Below, piece by piece: positions 1 to 12,300 of a DNA stretch of 64,000 bases. This DNA comes from Piper betle. Its lineage: Eukaryota; Streptophyta; Magnoliopsida; Piperales; Piperaceae. The stretch covers positions 62,001 to 126,000 of the forward strand of contig JAURVB010012662.1 in the NCBI GenBank assembly GCA_033002965.1, written 5' to 3'. Made by a program: the position numbers and the translations under genes. A model generated the notes under the pieces. The model saw nothing but the letters and a program-made list of their open reading frames with translations, ran no database searches and had not been told where the DNA came from. Position 1 is the stretch's first letter; each line of letters opens with the position of its first letter.

Positions 1-111
1 TTCAATTTTGAGACGCCGAGAATAGATTTACTCGAGTTAGGTTCAGGTTAATCAACTTAATCGAGACTCATGACATTCTGGTTCAATTCGCGAGCTAGCT
101 GTGAGGTGTTT

Positions 112-350
112 GAGTGAATCTAATTTATATTGTTTAAACAAATTAATACTATTAATTTACTGTAAATGAGATTAAATTTGTTAATGAGTTTAAGTTATAA
201 ATTTGGTGTAAAACTCTTCTATTGTTTATATTTTAGGCCTACAAGCATATAAATTAGATTTACATGGGTGGTAGATATATAATCTAAGTAACGAAGATTA
301 TGAATAGTAATCTCACTAACCCATTAACGTCCAAATTTAAGGTTGTCCCC
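112..350. repeat. dispersed AT-rich repeat
   Basis: An AT-rich stretch whose phrases recur in the same order at about 59530-59800: a 'gagttta-agttataaattt-ggtgt' core followed by 'aaattagatttacatg'. It is therefore a diverged dispersed repeat and not unique promoter DNA. I cannot name the family, and no coding frame is visible in it. The rest of 1-596 holds nothing else I recognise apart from the short tandem duplication at 441-517. Confidence 0.5.
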
Positions 351-440
351 CTTCATCCGGCAAAATTGTAAATCCAATGGACATTACCCCTATCTACAGG
401 GTCAATGCTAGAAAAAAGTTGTTTCTCTAAAGCAAAAAGT

Positions 441-517
441 TAATCTTTTTGATTGTAGTTTTTGGCTCTTTGATAAAAAATTTAATCTTTTTGATTGAAG
501 TTTTTGGCTCTTTGATC
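441..517. repeat. short direct tandem duplication
   Basis: Two adjacent copies of about 38 bp beginning 'ttaatctttttgattg' and ending 'tttttggctctttgat' differ at about one base (tag versus aag). The duplication lies about 80 bp beyond the stop of the minus-strand gene at 598-1050, so it sits in or near that gene's 3' untranslated region. Confidence 0.85.
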
Positions 518-597
518 ATCATAATCACTCTTTGCAAGCTGTTAGAATTATAGACACACAATGAGCACAATAATCACTCATTAACAAAGTTAAAAAA

Positions 598-1050
598 CTA
601 GTGATGATCATCTGACTTGCTTTGTTTTCTCGTCTGATGGAGTGAACACGCAGGCCGCCGGCCATGAACGAAGCTGCGCTTGATTTCACGTATACGACGC
701 AGACACTCCTCGGCCTTTGCCATGGCATCTCCACCATAGGGCGCCTTCCTCTTCTTCCCATTACTCGACACTGCCCAAAACACACAGAGGAAGATATGAG
801 ACAATCCTCCAAACCATGGAGAAACAATCTCTACCCTGAAAGTAAAAGTTGAAAAGGTGCCACCTTGCGTTGATACACAGGCGTCGTCGCTGGGAGGTGG
901 TTGGAGTTGGGAGTCGTCGGAGATGAAGGCTTTGAGTTCGAGTTTGAGGAAGTCGAAGCGGCCGGGGTGGAGAGACTCCAGCAGCTCGAGCTCTCTCTTT
1001 GCTTCCTCCTCTGCCCACGACCAGCTCGAACGCCATCCCTTGGCCGCCAT
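598..1050 (-). CDS. uncharacterised small plant protein
   Basis: I do not recognise the family by name. The frame opens with MAAKGWRSSWSWAEEEAKRE, an acidic/basic helical start, continues with a leucine-rich LKLELKAFI segment, and ends in a basic, His/Lys-rich tail. The ATG at 1050 was chosen because its context is a good plant initiator (purine at -3, G at +4). An in-frame ATG at 1119 would add 23 less convincing residues. The frame stays open throughout, but a 93-bp in-frame segment at about 770-862 starts with GT after CAAG and ends with GCAG; it also contains a hydrophobic stretch unlike the rest. It is probably a phase-1 intron, which would leave a protein of about 119 residues. The GC content contrasts sharply with the AT-rich flanks, which supports a real gene. 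Confidence 0.6.
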   Translation of the reverse strand: MAAKGWRSSWSWAEEEAKRELELLESLHPGRFDFLKLELKAFISDDSQLQPPPSDDACVSTQGGTFSTFTFRVEIVSPWFGGLSHIFLCVFWAVSSNGKKRKAPYGGDAMAKAEECLRRIREIKRSFVHGRRPACSLHQTRKQSKSDDHH

Positions 1051-1229
1051 GGAAGCTTGTTGGAGGTCCCCGCCCCTCTCTTCTTCGATTGGGAAGACGA
1101 AGTAACGGGTTGCAGACAAAGCGAGCTTTTTCGGAGAAGCTGCCTGCGCGGGAAAATCGAGAATACCAGTGTGAGTCCTGGGCCCCGGAAGCCATACTCT
1201 GGGCCATAATTATGTATAAAATAAGGTTG

Positions 1230-2290
1230 TTTTAGTTTAATTTATTAATAATTTATTAGTTGGAATTAAAAGAGTACCAATTATTAGGCTTTCTTTATGT
1301 ACGGTTAATTTTAACCGATAATAATTTAATGGGTTTATTAATATTTACCTAATTTAAAATTATTATTACTATTAAATTAAAAATATATATTTGAGTATAA
1401 TTCTACTTAAATTATAAATCTTAAAAATACTAGCCCGTCAATAATTAAACGGGCATATTTATATTTACTTAATTTAAAATTATTATTATTATTTAATTAA
1501 AAATCATTATAATACAATTTTACCTAAATTAAAAATCATAAAAAAATTGGTAAATTTTAAAATATTTATAAGTATACAACTTAAAATATATTTGTTATTT
1601 AATCAAGAAAGTATTTGAATACAATTCTACCAAAATTAAAAATCTTAAAAATATTGTCCCTTCAATAGTTTAATTGGCTCATTAATGGTTACTTAATTTA
1701 AATTTATTATTATTATTATTATTATTAAATTAAGAAATCATTGGCGTATATTTCTACCCAACTAAAAAATCATAGAAATATTGATAAATTTTAATATATT
1801 TATAATTATACAACTTAAAATCAATTTAATATTTAATATACATATTATGAAATTATTATTATTATTAAAGCATTGAAGTATAATTCTACCTAAATTAAGA
1901 ATTTTAAAATATTGATAAATTTAATAATTATATTGTTTGAATTAAATTTATTATTTAATGCACACTTTTAATGTAGCTTTTTACAAATTGTATTTATTTA
2001 TTTATTCATGCATTGTTATTTATTACTAAGAAAAACTTAGAGTATAATTCTATATGAATTAATTTTTTTTAAAAAAAACTCTTATAATTATTAAAATTTT
2101 ACTTATTAAAACTAAAATTATTTTTAATATTTGTATGAAACTATGTTTTTTGTTAAAATAAACAAATATTCATTATTTTTATTTAAAGATAATATAATAA
2201 TATTTTTAAAATTAATTTTGCATATTTGTAATATATGTTATATCAATAAGTTTTAAATGTATCTCGCGCATCGCGCGGGTTTATAGCTAG
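1230..2290 (+). mobile_element. Helitron-like 3' end with internal repeats
   Basis: The right end has the signature of a Helitron 3' terminus: a short GC hairpin (cgcgc-atc-gcgcg, 2265-2277), then about 10 bases, then CTAG at 2287-2290 followed by T. The interior is a run of diverged, roughly 120-220 bp direct repeats built from 'acttaatttaaaattatta', an ATT microsatellite, 'tataattctacctaaatta' and 'aatcttaaaaatat', visible near 1340, 1450, 1620, 1690 and 1850. A second GC-rich inverted motif (gcccgt...acgggc, 1433-1455) sits inside. The left boundary is a guess. There is no Rep/helicase coding, so this would be a non-autonomous copy. Confidence 0.5.
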
Positions 2291-3205
2291 TTATGTAAAA
2301 ATTAATTAGAGTTTTTCACGATGAATTTGTTTTTTTATAGTATCAAATTATAAGAAATTAGGTATAGTCATTAAAAAATGAAAAAATATTATAATAATAA
2401 AATTACCCTCTAAACTTTTTTTTAAAAATAAATTAGCTACACTGATAGTAATAACCTGATTCGGTCACCCAAACCATTGCTTTAAAAAATACTTTTTTCA
2501 AATGGTTGTCGAGGTAGTGGTTGAGCTCGTGGCAAGCTACATCTGGCTTTAGGACGATCGAATTTTGGCTGCCCCAATCTTTAATGTTTAAATTGCATAT
2601 AATGTTATTTATGCTTGCTTTGTTTAAATTTTAATCAAATTTTGAAATCTTAACAAATTTTTATTGAGCTATTATAATGTGTTTATTATAAAATAGTGAC
2701 GAGTTCAACTAGGATATAATTTGGATAATATATTCATAATTATATATGGTCCAACACAAAATATGATTCATGTTTGATATGATTATGATCATAATATCCA
2801 CTGATTTGAATTCAAAACATTCAATCCCTAAACATATTCACATAAAATTAAACCCCAATCCTTAATTATAAGCCAATAAGTAAATATCATCCTTTTCAGT
2901 TTTTATTTTGTTTTTTTTGTTATTTTTTAATGTTTTGTACGCATGTTTTAACATAATACGACCTTATCATTTTGGATGCCAAACCCCAATCTATATAGGG
3001 CCAAATATATTCAAATATGTTAATACAATCAAATACATTAAACTAGTGTTTGAATCCGGACTTAATCCACCAATATGATAAAAATGGTGGTAAAACATTT
3101 AAATTTCCAAACCAATTAAATTGATTATGTTTCTTTTCCAATTCATACATTTTCTCACATGAATGCATTCAAACACTTTAAAACCTAAATCTAATCACTA
3201 AAAGG
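2291..3205. other. intergenic, nothing recognised
   Basis: AT-rich DNA without a credible reading frame, RNA gene or bounded repeat. Confidence 0.6.
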
Positions 3206-3876
3206 CATGGTTGCATAAATCAGAATCGAAATCGGAATCAATTTTCGAAGGAGTCAGATTTGGAATCGGAATCGGTCTAAATTGGACAGGAATCAGTTCA
3301 GTTGAATCGGTCTGAATAGGTTCAAATCGGTCATATATGATAATTTGACAACTTATAATATAAATATATACAAATTAGATATTGATGTCATTTTGATATT
3401 ATTGTGTGTATTATATTTTATGATATTTTATAATATTTTTTGAGATTTTTTTGAATTATTTAGAGTTAATTATTATATTTGACTTGAGTTGGACACAGGT
3501 CAAGTTTTAATTACGAGAATGCCACTGAGTGTTATTTCTTTCCCTCGCCTTCCGTATCCACCCTTCTTCCCTGTCGCCGCCACGGCGGCCCCACCCTCGC
3601 CGCGCCCCGCCCTGCCCGCCCGTCATGCCCCGCCTCCCCCTGCTAGCCCCACCAGCCTCGCCCTGCCCCCCTCCCCCAAACCCGCCCCACCCCGCCCTCG
3701 CCTTGCTCCCGCCATCCCCCGCCCCTTGCGCCCGGAATCGGCTGATTTGGGCCAATTCCGAATCGGCTCGAATCGGTTGGAATCTACTCGAATCGGCTGA
3801 TTCACGGACCGATTCGGATGAAAACTAATTCAAAAACCATCCGGTCCAAGTGGAATCGGCAATTCATGCAACGGTG
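3206..3876. mobile_element. hAT-type MITE (671 bp)
   Basis: The element is flanked by a perfect 8-bp direct repeat CTAAAAGG (3198-3205 and 3877-3884), the duplication size of hAT transposons. Its ends are imperfect inverted repeats: left CATGGTTGCATAAATCAG, right (reverse complement) CACCGTTGCATGAATTGC. Many GAATCGG motifs lie just inside each end. The middle (about 3350-3740) resembles the terminal part of the long LTR at 6040-9074 in reverse orientation and includes a GC-rich tract. There is no transposase, so it is non-autonomous. A second, shorter copy lies near 45960-46314. Confidence 0.85.
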
Positions 3877-3884
3877 CTAAAAGG

Positions 3885-4421
3885 TGGGATGCTCAAGGTC
3901 TAAAATATTTTAATACATTAATACAATCAAATATTTCAAAGTTCAAATCTGAATCCAACTTTGTCCAATCAAATGTACTAGAAACAAAGACAAGATAAAA
4001 GTTATTAGATATCGAATATCCTAACTCATTCCTGGAAAGGGAAAAAAATTATATAAATTACGTCTCGTATAAGTATATATGAACTGCACATCTGATTTGA
4101 ATTTTTCTTTTAGTAATTCTCATTGAACAATGTTTTTATATATGTATTAAAAACATGGTGCTAGGACATTGTTAAAATATTTTTTTTCTTAATATTAGTA
4201 TTGTTATCTATTGTTAAATTTTAAAAGATGTACATATTAATAGATATTTTGAAATTAATTTTTATTATAATTACTTGAATAAATAAGATGAAAGGGTTAA
4301 AAATGTTAAATTTTATTATTACCTTTATTATTTATATATATTTAATTTTTGAAAATGGGAACTCATTAAATTACTCAAAATAAGTAGTTCATCTAAACTA
4401 TAATAATAACTATACCTTGAA
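3885..4421. other. intergenic, nothing recognised
   Basis: AT-rich spacer between two hAT-type elements. The last bases (CCTTGAA, 4415-4421) are the probable left target duplication of the next element. Confidence 0.6.
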
Positions 4422-5080
4422 AGGGGTGGACATGAACGTCCGAATTTGTCTGTCCAACTGAAGTCCGAAGTATATCCGATCGAATTTGACCGACCGAATC
4501 CGACCGAATTAAAACAAACCAAACATGGACATTTTTTTGTCCGACCGAATGAGTGACCGAGTGTCCGATATTTTATATCAATAATATAATATCTTCAATA
4601 TTTGTAAGGCTAATATTATAATTTATAAAAATTTTAAAATATAATATACAGTAAAATTAATTAAGTTTATACATAAAATTTGATATTTAATATTTAAAAT
4701 AACAAAAAATGACATATATAGAAAAAAGATAAAAGTCACTCTAATATTTAGGAATTTAGAACTATACATTCATATTAATAATTATATCAAACCACTTACA
4801 ATTTAATTAGCATGTTCTCAATTTTTAAAGTCAAACAAAAAATAATCAATGTATAAAAACTTTAAAATAATCATTGACATCAAAATATACTCCAATATTA
4901 CATATACTTCAAAGATAAAATATTTTAATAGTTAATTCTTCATCCAATGTAACTCACCTACATGAAAAAAATACAAAATAGTTAATTATTTATGTTTTTT
5001 GTCTTCTTCATTTTGAAATTAGGATATTTCCCGTTAATATTCTTCCATAAATAAATAGTTCTATAACTTCTAGTTCCCTC

Positions 5081-5885
5081 TGTAAAACCCGTGTTTTTAT
5101 AGTCTGAACCGGTCGGTTCGACCGTTATTTTTTAGTTGAATATATTTAATTTAGGCCAAATAATACATTAGGACGTGTTATAGGGTAAAATTATTAGTTA
5201 TAGTGCTTGTTATTTGGATGTTGTGGTGTTTATTTTATTTTATAGGATTTTTCCTGATTTTTTTGGATTTTTTGAAGATTTTATTCCGAGTTAGTTATTA
5301 TTCTTGACTCGAGCGAGTATCGAGTCAAGTCTTATTTACGAGTTTGCCACCAATCATCTTTTCCCCTAAACCCTCTAAACCCCCTAAACCCTAGCACTGT
5401 CGCCGACGCCATCCCGCCACCGAGCGACGCCGCCCCGCCTAGCCGTACAGTCGCTGTGACATCTCGACTACCCCCAGTCACCAACGAGCTGCCGTGACGC
5501 AACCGTACCGTCGTCGTGACATCTCGACTACCCCCAGTCACCGACGAGCTGCCGTGACGCCGGAGGCGGGCGCTGGCGGAGTGCAGGCAGGCAGGCGGTG
5601 GAGGTAGGGCGTCTGAGGGCAGGCGGGTAGGGCGGCTGGGGGTGGCGGAGGGGTTACGCTGCACGTAGAGGGCAGTGGAGGCAGGCGGCAGATGGGTTTC
5701 GCGGCGCGCAGAGGACGGCGAAGGCGGAGGGTTTCACTGTGCGCAGGGTGGTGGAGGCTCGCAGGGCGGCAAAAGCAGTCCGCAGGCGGCGGCGGGGGTA
5801 AGCTGGCGGCGGCAGCTAAGGGGGTACACAGGGGGCGGAGGCGGCGAGCAAGGCGGCGGCAACGGCGGAGGCGGAGACGGAAACA
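5081..5885 (-). mobile_element. truncated LTR fragment, same family as 6040-9074
   Basis: It starts exactly with an LTR terminus (TGTAAAACCC) and follows the reverse complement of the last ~450 bp of the LTR at 6040-9074: an 'accggtcgg...cgaccgttatttttt' block, a T-rich block, a gagtcaagt block, then 'ttacgagtttgccacc' and a GC-rich tract. The GC-rich tract contains a direct repeat of about 62 bp (cgtgacatctcgactacccc at two positions, about 5456 and 5518). The opposite LTR end is missing and no target duplication is visible, so it is truncated. Confidence 0.75.
5366..5394. repeat. degenerate telomere-like motif
   Basis: Three to four imperfect CCCTAAA-type units occur in a row just before the GC-rich tract of the LTR fragment. 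AAACCCTAG boxes also occur in plant leader sequences, so this need not be a relic of a telomere. Confidence 0.5.
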
Positions 5886-6039
5886 GTAGTTTTCATTTGA
5901 TTTCGGACTGTCCGCAGACACTGTTTGGGCCCGACGACAAGTCAGACAATGATTCGGTCGGACATATTTTTTCCGACGAAATTTCGAACAGACACGGACA
6001 GTAACTTGCCTGATGTCTATCCGACCAATGCCCACCCCT

Positions 6040-9000
6040 TGTAACACCCCAAATCCGGTTCACGCTCGTGAACTGAACCGGGATGTTACTGGCCCCGGTT
6101 AGGTCCGCTAACCCGAACCTACTCATGCGGATCCAATCTCGGCGTCTTAAGATGAAGATACAACTCTCAAGCATGGATGAATGCAAAAACCCTAACATGG
6201 TACTACATGAATGATATGCAATCAGAGTACACACCAAAACAATCCCGATAAAATTTAATAAAAATTTTGAAATATGACAGACAGAATTTCCCCTAAAAAT
6301 ACAATTAGGGGCCACCCTGTCAAATATACATATAAAAATATATATAACCAAGTATCAAACAATTTCATTCACACAGAATCTAATCTACTATACACTCATT
6401 CTGAAGCTTGGGTTTCAACCCTCAACGCTTCCACTGCGCACTCGATTCATGTTTCACCTCTTGTCATTATATCTTAGTTTTTCATCATGTCATAACATTA
6501 TCTCATTGCATTTAATCATATCCTATCATATCTTAGCATTTCACATCATTCACAATATAAAAGCATCATAAATAAAATATAAACACTCAATCAACTGACA
6601 TGTGTGCAAGCGACCACAATGCTCCTCCGTCCAAGCTGGCTCCTCCAACTCGTGCTTATCACCTACATATATATAAGAAAAACGTCAGTAACAAGCGTTA
6701 CTGGTCCGGAAAATAAAATAACTATAACAAGCTGGCTATGAGAGCAAACTCTCATATGAAAAAAAGCATCATACTCCACGTGAACACTCTGAAGGGCACT
6801 ACTGAGGAGCCACTGGGCTGCAGACCCGGTAGCATCCCGAACTTACTGCTCTGCTGCTGGTACTGTGCTACTCTCAGCACTTCTTTTTCAGTACTTCTCG
6901 TGAAACTTTATCCTAAGCCCTCTCCTTACCTCCATATCTCTCCTGGCCTTGAGCACGAAGGCCGAGTACTCTCAGGCAGTCGCCTTTAGTACCCTTTGAA
7001 CCACAAGTCCGGACATGCGCTGTACTAAACAGTACCCGTAAACCTCCACGTTCTCCGGGTGTGAGGAACTCAAACGCGGAGTTGTCAGGATCCCTCGGGA
7101 ATGGAACAGTCCGCTGGCACTAATCCAGAGCCCGCTTTGACTGTCACGGCATCCTCTGCATGGTACGTGCAGTCGATTTCTCCATCTCTCGTCTCACTGA
7201 AAACTCGATAAAACTATATATATAGGCCTGGGAAGGGATTCATATAATAGGCCCGAAGGCAACTTGTGGTGGATCTTGTTTTCGAAATCAACCTCGAGGG
7301 ATCTCATCCTCGAGGGGTTATTAATCCGGAAATATTCGGTTAAATGACCCGAGTTAAGTGGGATCCAATAAAACACCACTTAACCCGTCCTGCAATTAAT
7401 AACATAAACATGCAATAGAAAAGCGTAAAATAAGACGAGTCCTAAACGGACCTGGTAGAAGCTCCAAGCGTGTCATCGCGCCTAGGCGGCGAGCTCCTAC
7501 TCCGTACCTACACATCAAAACTAAATACTAACGCCCGCTAACTAAATGATGCATCAAACTCAATAACATCAAAATCACAATGCAAGCATCCATCAACATA
7601 ACAATCAGAAAATCATAAAAATTAATTAATCCTAGCTCATCCTATTCATACTAATTTTATTACGTGTCTATAACTTATGCCGTGGTCACTTATCATGCTC
7701 TGACCTGATCTACTTCATTACATCACTGATCCTTCATTCACACTTAATCTCATCATGTAACTTATCATTTCATCCCTAATTAGTCATTAATCACATCATA
7801 CACATGTTTACTTCATTCATAATCTTAACATTCATCATAATAATTAATCAACCCTAGCATGCTATGCTAACAATTATCATCAATTTTAAATAATCAAATC
7901 GGAGGTAATTATACCTCACGTCGTCGGCAATCGGCGACGGCTAGGGTTCCGTCGCGCGTCTCGGAGCTCAAATTCGGCGCTCATCGGCGTCCGAAGCTCG
8001 ATCGGGCTCCACTGGGTGAGCCCCGCGGAAGATCCGGTGAATTCCGGCGAATTCCAGAAATTCCGATTTTCCGGCGGTTTTCCGACAGCTAATGGCGGTT
8101 TTCCGGCGACTTCCGGTGGTTTTCCGGCGACAATCGCCATCGGCGTCTACTAGCTGGATAGGGGTCATATAGGGTACCATTGGAACCGGCTCGGCGAGCC
8201 CGACTCATCTATGAGGTCGACGCGGTCGGCCGAGGCGGTGGCTCGCCGGAAAAAGGCTAAAACAGAGCCGGCAGCGATGGGTGGCTCGATCCGGCCGCCC
8301 TGGGCGGCGCTGGCCTCCGTGCCGGTCGGGGAGGGTCGCTGGAGGGCTGAGGGTGCTGAGCCGACCTCCTGATCATGGCGGCGACGATCGCCGGCGGCGC
8401 AATCGCCGACGAAAACGGAACGCGGCGCGGCAATTGGCGAGGCGTTTCGGCGTCGCGGCGGCCACATGGTGGCCGGGGCTGGTCGGGGCGGCACGGCGAC
8501 GCCGTCGTCAGGCTAGGCGGCGACCATCGACTGCCGGCGCGCGCGGCGGCGGCGACGCGCAGTGGCGGCGCGTCGAGGTAAGGGTTTCGGGAAGAAAAGC
8601 AATGGTCGGGGGTGTGTGTGGTGGCAAACTCGTAAATATTACTTGACTCGTCTCCGACTCGAGTCAAAATAATATTTAAGTCATAAAAAAAATTCCAAAA
8701 AATTTGGGAAAAATCCTATAAAATCAAACAACACAAAAAAATCATAATGATATGCTCTAGAACTATCAACCCACCCAAAATGCCCGTAACGCGTCCTAAC
8801 GCGATAAACGGCCTAAAACTAATTCTACGATCCATTATATATAAAAATAATAAAAAAAATGACTGACATACTCTCATATATCTGATAACTCATTCTGTTC
8901 TGCTGTGTTCATGACGTTATCATCATATACTTGGGTACGCATGACCCTCATAGCTCATACACGCGACCGGCGTCGGCTCGGTACACGTGTCCTGAAACTG

Positions 9001-9074
9001 ACTCAACTCGAAAAATAACGGTCGACCCGACCGGTTCTGAATATAAAACCCTAACTCGAATCGTGGGTTTTACA
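6040..9074 (+). mobile_element. solo LTR, 3,035 bp
   Basis: The element begins TGTAACACCCC and ends GGGTTTTACA, the TG...CA termini of an LTR. It is flanked by a perfect 5-bp duplication CCCCT (6035-6039 and 9075-9079). I see no second LTR, primer-binding site, polypurine tract or gag/pol reading frame, so this is a solo LTR left by recombination and not a whole retrotransposon. Its 3' third contains a GC-rich tract (about 7915-8600) with repeated ttccggcg motifs, whose open frames are compositional. A long LTR starting TGTAACACCC is common among plant Ty3/gypsy elements; that family assignment is inference. Confidence 0.85.
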
Positions 9075-9391
9075 CCCCTTCTTGAAATAAATATACTTCA
9101 AAATAAAAAATATCACTCTCCCACTCCAAGTGGGCTGGGCCCAACACTGTTCCGGCCCATTACCCCTAAGCCCCACCGTCGCCGGCCCACCTCCGCCGTC
9201 TCTTCACCGACCTGCGGCGGCGGAGCACCACCACCACCGCCGCCGCCACTACCACCACCACCAATCTCCTTTCCTTCGTCCTCACTCTACCAAGCTGCCC
9301 TTTTACTTTCCAAAAGCAGCTCCCCCCTTCTTCAAAACCCTACCTCGACAATGGCGTCGTCTCCCTGATCCGATCGGTGGTGCTCCTCGGA

Positions 9392-12300
9392 ATGGCGCTC
9401 GCGCTGCAGCTGATGGCGGGGTCTGCGCCGCCGTGCCGTCGGTGCGACGAGGAACAGCGCCGGCGGGGCGGCATTCGCTCCGGCGACGGCCACTGGCTTG
9501 CGAGTGGTGGTGTTGCTGGTGGGATCCCCGATTTGCGGCGCCGGCTCGCGGTGGCCTGCCATGGGAGGGCGGCTGTGGCGGAGTCGCAAGCTCGTGTGGA
9601 GTACGGCGGGCAGATTCGCGGCGGCGTTGAGGTTCCGGTCACTTGCTATCAGGTTGGATACCTTGCTTTGCAGGTTTGCAGTTTTTGCTCTTTTTGTTGT
9701 TTCTGAAGGACGTTGAAGGTGTAAATTGAGCTTCTGTTTTCTGTTTTTACTGTAAATTGTCGGAAATGGTTGAGTTTGTGACCGATTGGGAGTGTAGCTC
9801 TTAGGCCTTTCTCGCAAGGCAGAGAAAGATGAAATTGTGAAGACGGTGATGGAGCTGAAAAAGGCGGAGATTGAGGAAGGATACACCCTTGATCTTGTCG
9901 CGTCCCGACAGGTAAAATAGATGAACAACTTTGGTGAAATTGGTGCTAGCAATTTCTGCTATTTGAGTACAAAGCTTTGAAACGTCTCTACCTGCGGCCT
10001 GCGATTGCATTCGGAAAATGTGGTTCTTAGAGCGCTTTCTTTTCAAATGAAGGATCTGTTGATGGATGTAAGGGATAAGCTTCTGTTTGAACCGGAATAT
10101 AGTGGTGATTCCAAGGCTAAAATTCCACCAAAGTCTTCTCTTCGCATTCCATGGACTTGGTTGCCGGGTGCTCTGTGCTTATTGCAGGAGGTATTATCTG
10201 ACTTGCTTATGTTGTGAATTTATGAGCTGGATTAGATTTTCTCTAATGTGTATATGAGTTATAGTTGCACTTATACTTCAGTGCACTTCGTCGTAACCAT
10301 TGATGGACGGGATGTGTGTCATTGTTCAGTAAGTATCTATTAGCTTCATTATCATGTGAACAGATCTTGAAGTTTGCAGGTTGGAGAAGATAAACTTGTA
10401 CTGGAAGTTGGCCAAGCTGCTCTACAACATCAAGATGCAAAGCCTTATTCCCATGACCTTCTTCTCTCAATGGCCTTGGCTGAAGTAATATAAAAAAGCA
10501 AGATACAGAGTCTTCTTTTTTTTTAACCTTTCCGACCTTTCCTATTTTTGCAATGTTCTTGCAGTGCTCTATAGCAAAGTCGGGTTTTGAAAAAAATAAG
10601 GTGTCATTGGGATTTGAAGCCCTTGCTCGTGCACAATATCTACTTAAAAGCAAAATTTCTTTGGGAAACATGCCTTTGCTATCGCAGGCACGTATTTTGA
10701 TGTCATTGTTTCTTTATTTACAAATGCATGACATGTTGTTTATGGTAATTATATAGTCTTTGTAAAATAATGCCTACAGATAGAGGAATCTTTAGAGGAA
10801 CTTGCACCCGCTTGCACATTAGAGTTGCTTGCTTTGCCTCAATCACCTGAAAACTCTGAACGAAGGCGCGGTGCTATTTCAGCCTTGCGTGAATTGCTGC
10901 GACAGGGTCTTGAAGTTGAAAATTCTTGTAGGGTTTATGATTGGACATGTTTTCTTAGCCAAGCATTGAATAATCTTATGGCTACTGAAGTTGTGGATCT
11001 CCTTCCTTGGGATAACTTGGCAATTACCCGCAAAAACAAAAAATCAATTGAATCACAAAACCAAAAGATTGTGATTGATTTTAATTGTTTCTACACTGCC
11101 ATGATAGCATACATAGCAGTAGGCTTTTCAAGCAGGCAAACTGATATGGTAACTTAAGTTTCAATTTCACTTTTTGAGTTAAAGTTTGTTTTGTAAGTTG
11201 ATGTGAATGTTATATGCAGTTAAGTAGAGCGAAGTCCATTTGTGAGTGTTTGGCTGCCTCAGAAGGCATGGATTTGAAATTTGAGGAAACGTTGTGCTGT
11301 TTTCTTCTGGGGAAGGTAATTAGCCGATTGTGAAGTTTTTCTTTGCAACTCCCTCTGTATGGCTTCAAATTATAATTAATATTAAACGTGTAGGGTGTTG
11401 AGGCAGAAACTGTTGAGAGGTTGCAACAGATTGATACCACTAAAAGTTTATCTTCACGAGGCTTCAATTCAAATGCTGCTGAAAAAGCTGTTGATAAAGA
11501 TAAAGCCAATGCCCACCAGTTCCTGGTATGTGTTCATTTTTTCAAATGCGGAGTACCTATGTATGAAACACTGCATATAAAAACTGAACCATTTAACAGT
11601 TTCCCTTTCGGTTGAGGGCCCCATTGAATGTGGAGCACAACTTTCTTTCATATGTTTATCTTAAGTTTGAACTTGTCTTATACCAGACAGCCTACTGAAT
11701 TTACCAGGAAAAATGGTTGAAAGATTCAGTGCTGGCTGTATTTTCGGATACTCGAGACTGTTCTCCATCTTTGGTGAGTAATTGATGGTAAGCATATAAA
11801 ATTTCCTTGGTCTGGTGTTGCAAATTTGTATGAATTATCATTTGTCTTGCTTTGTAGGCCAATTTTTTTAGGGGTGAAAAAAGACCCTTACCATTAAACA
11901 ATTGAAAGATCCTCTTCAGAGAATCTCCACCCCTGCTTCTAGAACTTCTGAAGAGCCTTTTCATGGAAGCTCCAGTCGACATCTTAAGTCTACAGTGACA
12001 AAGTTGGCTCCTGTAAGCCTGCAAAGCCAGCTGGTCATGGATAGTAAGTCGGATAGTATGCATGTCCAGCCTGATCAACTCAGGAGAGATCTTGGATCTC
12101 CCAATAAGAAAGTCTGGGAGAGTTGGTGGATACTTAATGATGTATTTGGCAGGATCACCTTCTTCTCTGTTGTAGGGGGCCTGGCGTTTGTTCTATTGAA
12201 ATTATTTCCCATGCAATACGGTCGTGTGAGAAACCTATCCACTGCATATACAAGTAACCAAGGGATGCATACAAGCTCCAAAGCTTTGATGGCAGATCCA

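Larger units (their letters stand above)
4422..9079. mobile_element. hAT-like element split by a solo LTR
   Basis: Left end AGGGGTGGACATGAACGTCC (4422) and right end ...GGTCGGATAGA...CACCCCT (reverse complement AGGGGTGGGCATTGGTCGGA) form an imperfect inverted pair. Both subterminal regions are rich in GTCCGACCG-like motifs. Removing the inserted solo LTR (6040-9074 plus one target copy) brings CCTTGAA (4415-4421) and TCTTGAA (9080-9086) next to the ends as a 6-7 bp direct repeat, one base short of a clean hAT duplication. The unsplit element would be about 1.6 kb. No transposase reading frame is present. Part of its interior (5081 to about 5885) is an LTR fragment. Confidence 0.65.

Noticed and set aside
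3489..3828. Overlapping proline/arginine-rich open frames on both strands
   Set aside because: They come from the GC-rich core of the MITE; all frames stay open because of base composition.
5332..6047. Long open frames on both strands
   Set aside because: They span the GC-rich LTR fragment and the end of the hAT-like element, with no domain and mirrored openness on both strands.
7916..8667. Several frames of 70-136 codons
   Set aside because: They are inside the GC-rich tract of the solo LTR; composition explains them and none resembles gag or pol.
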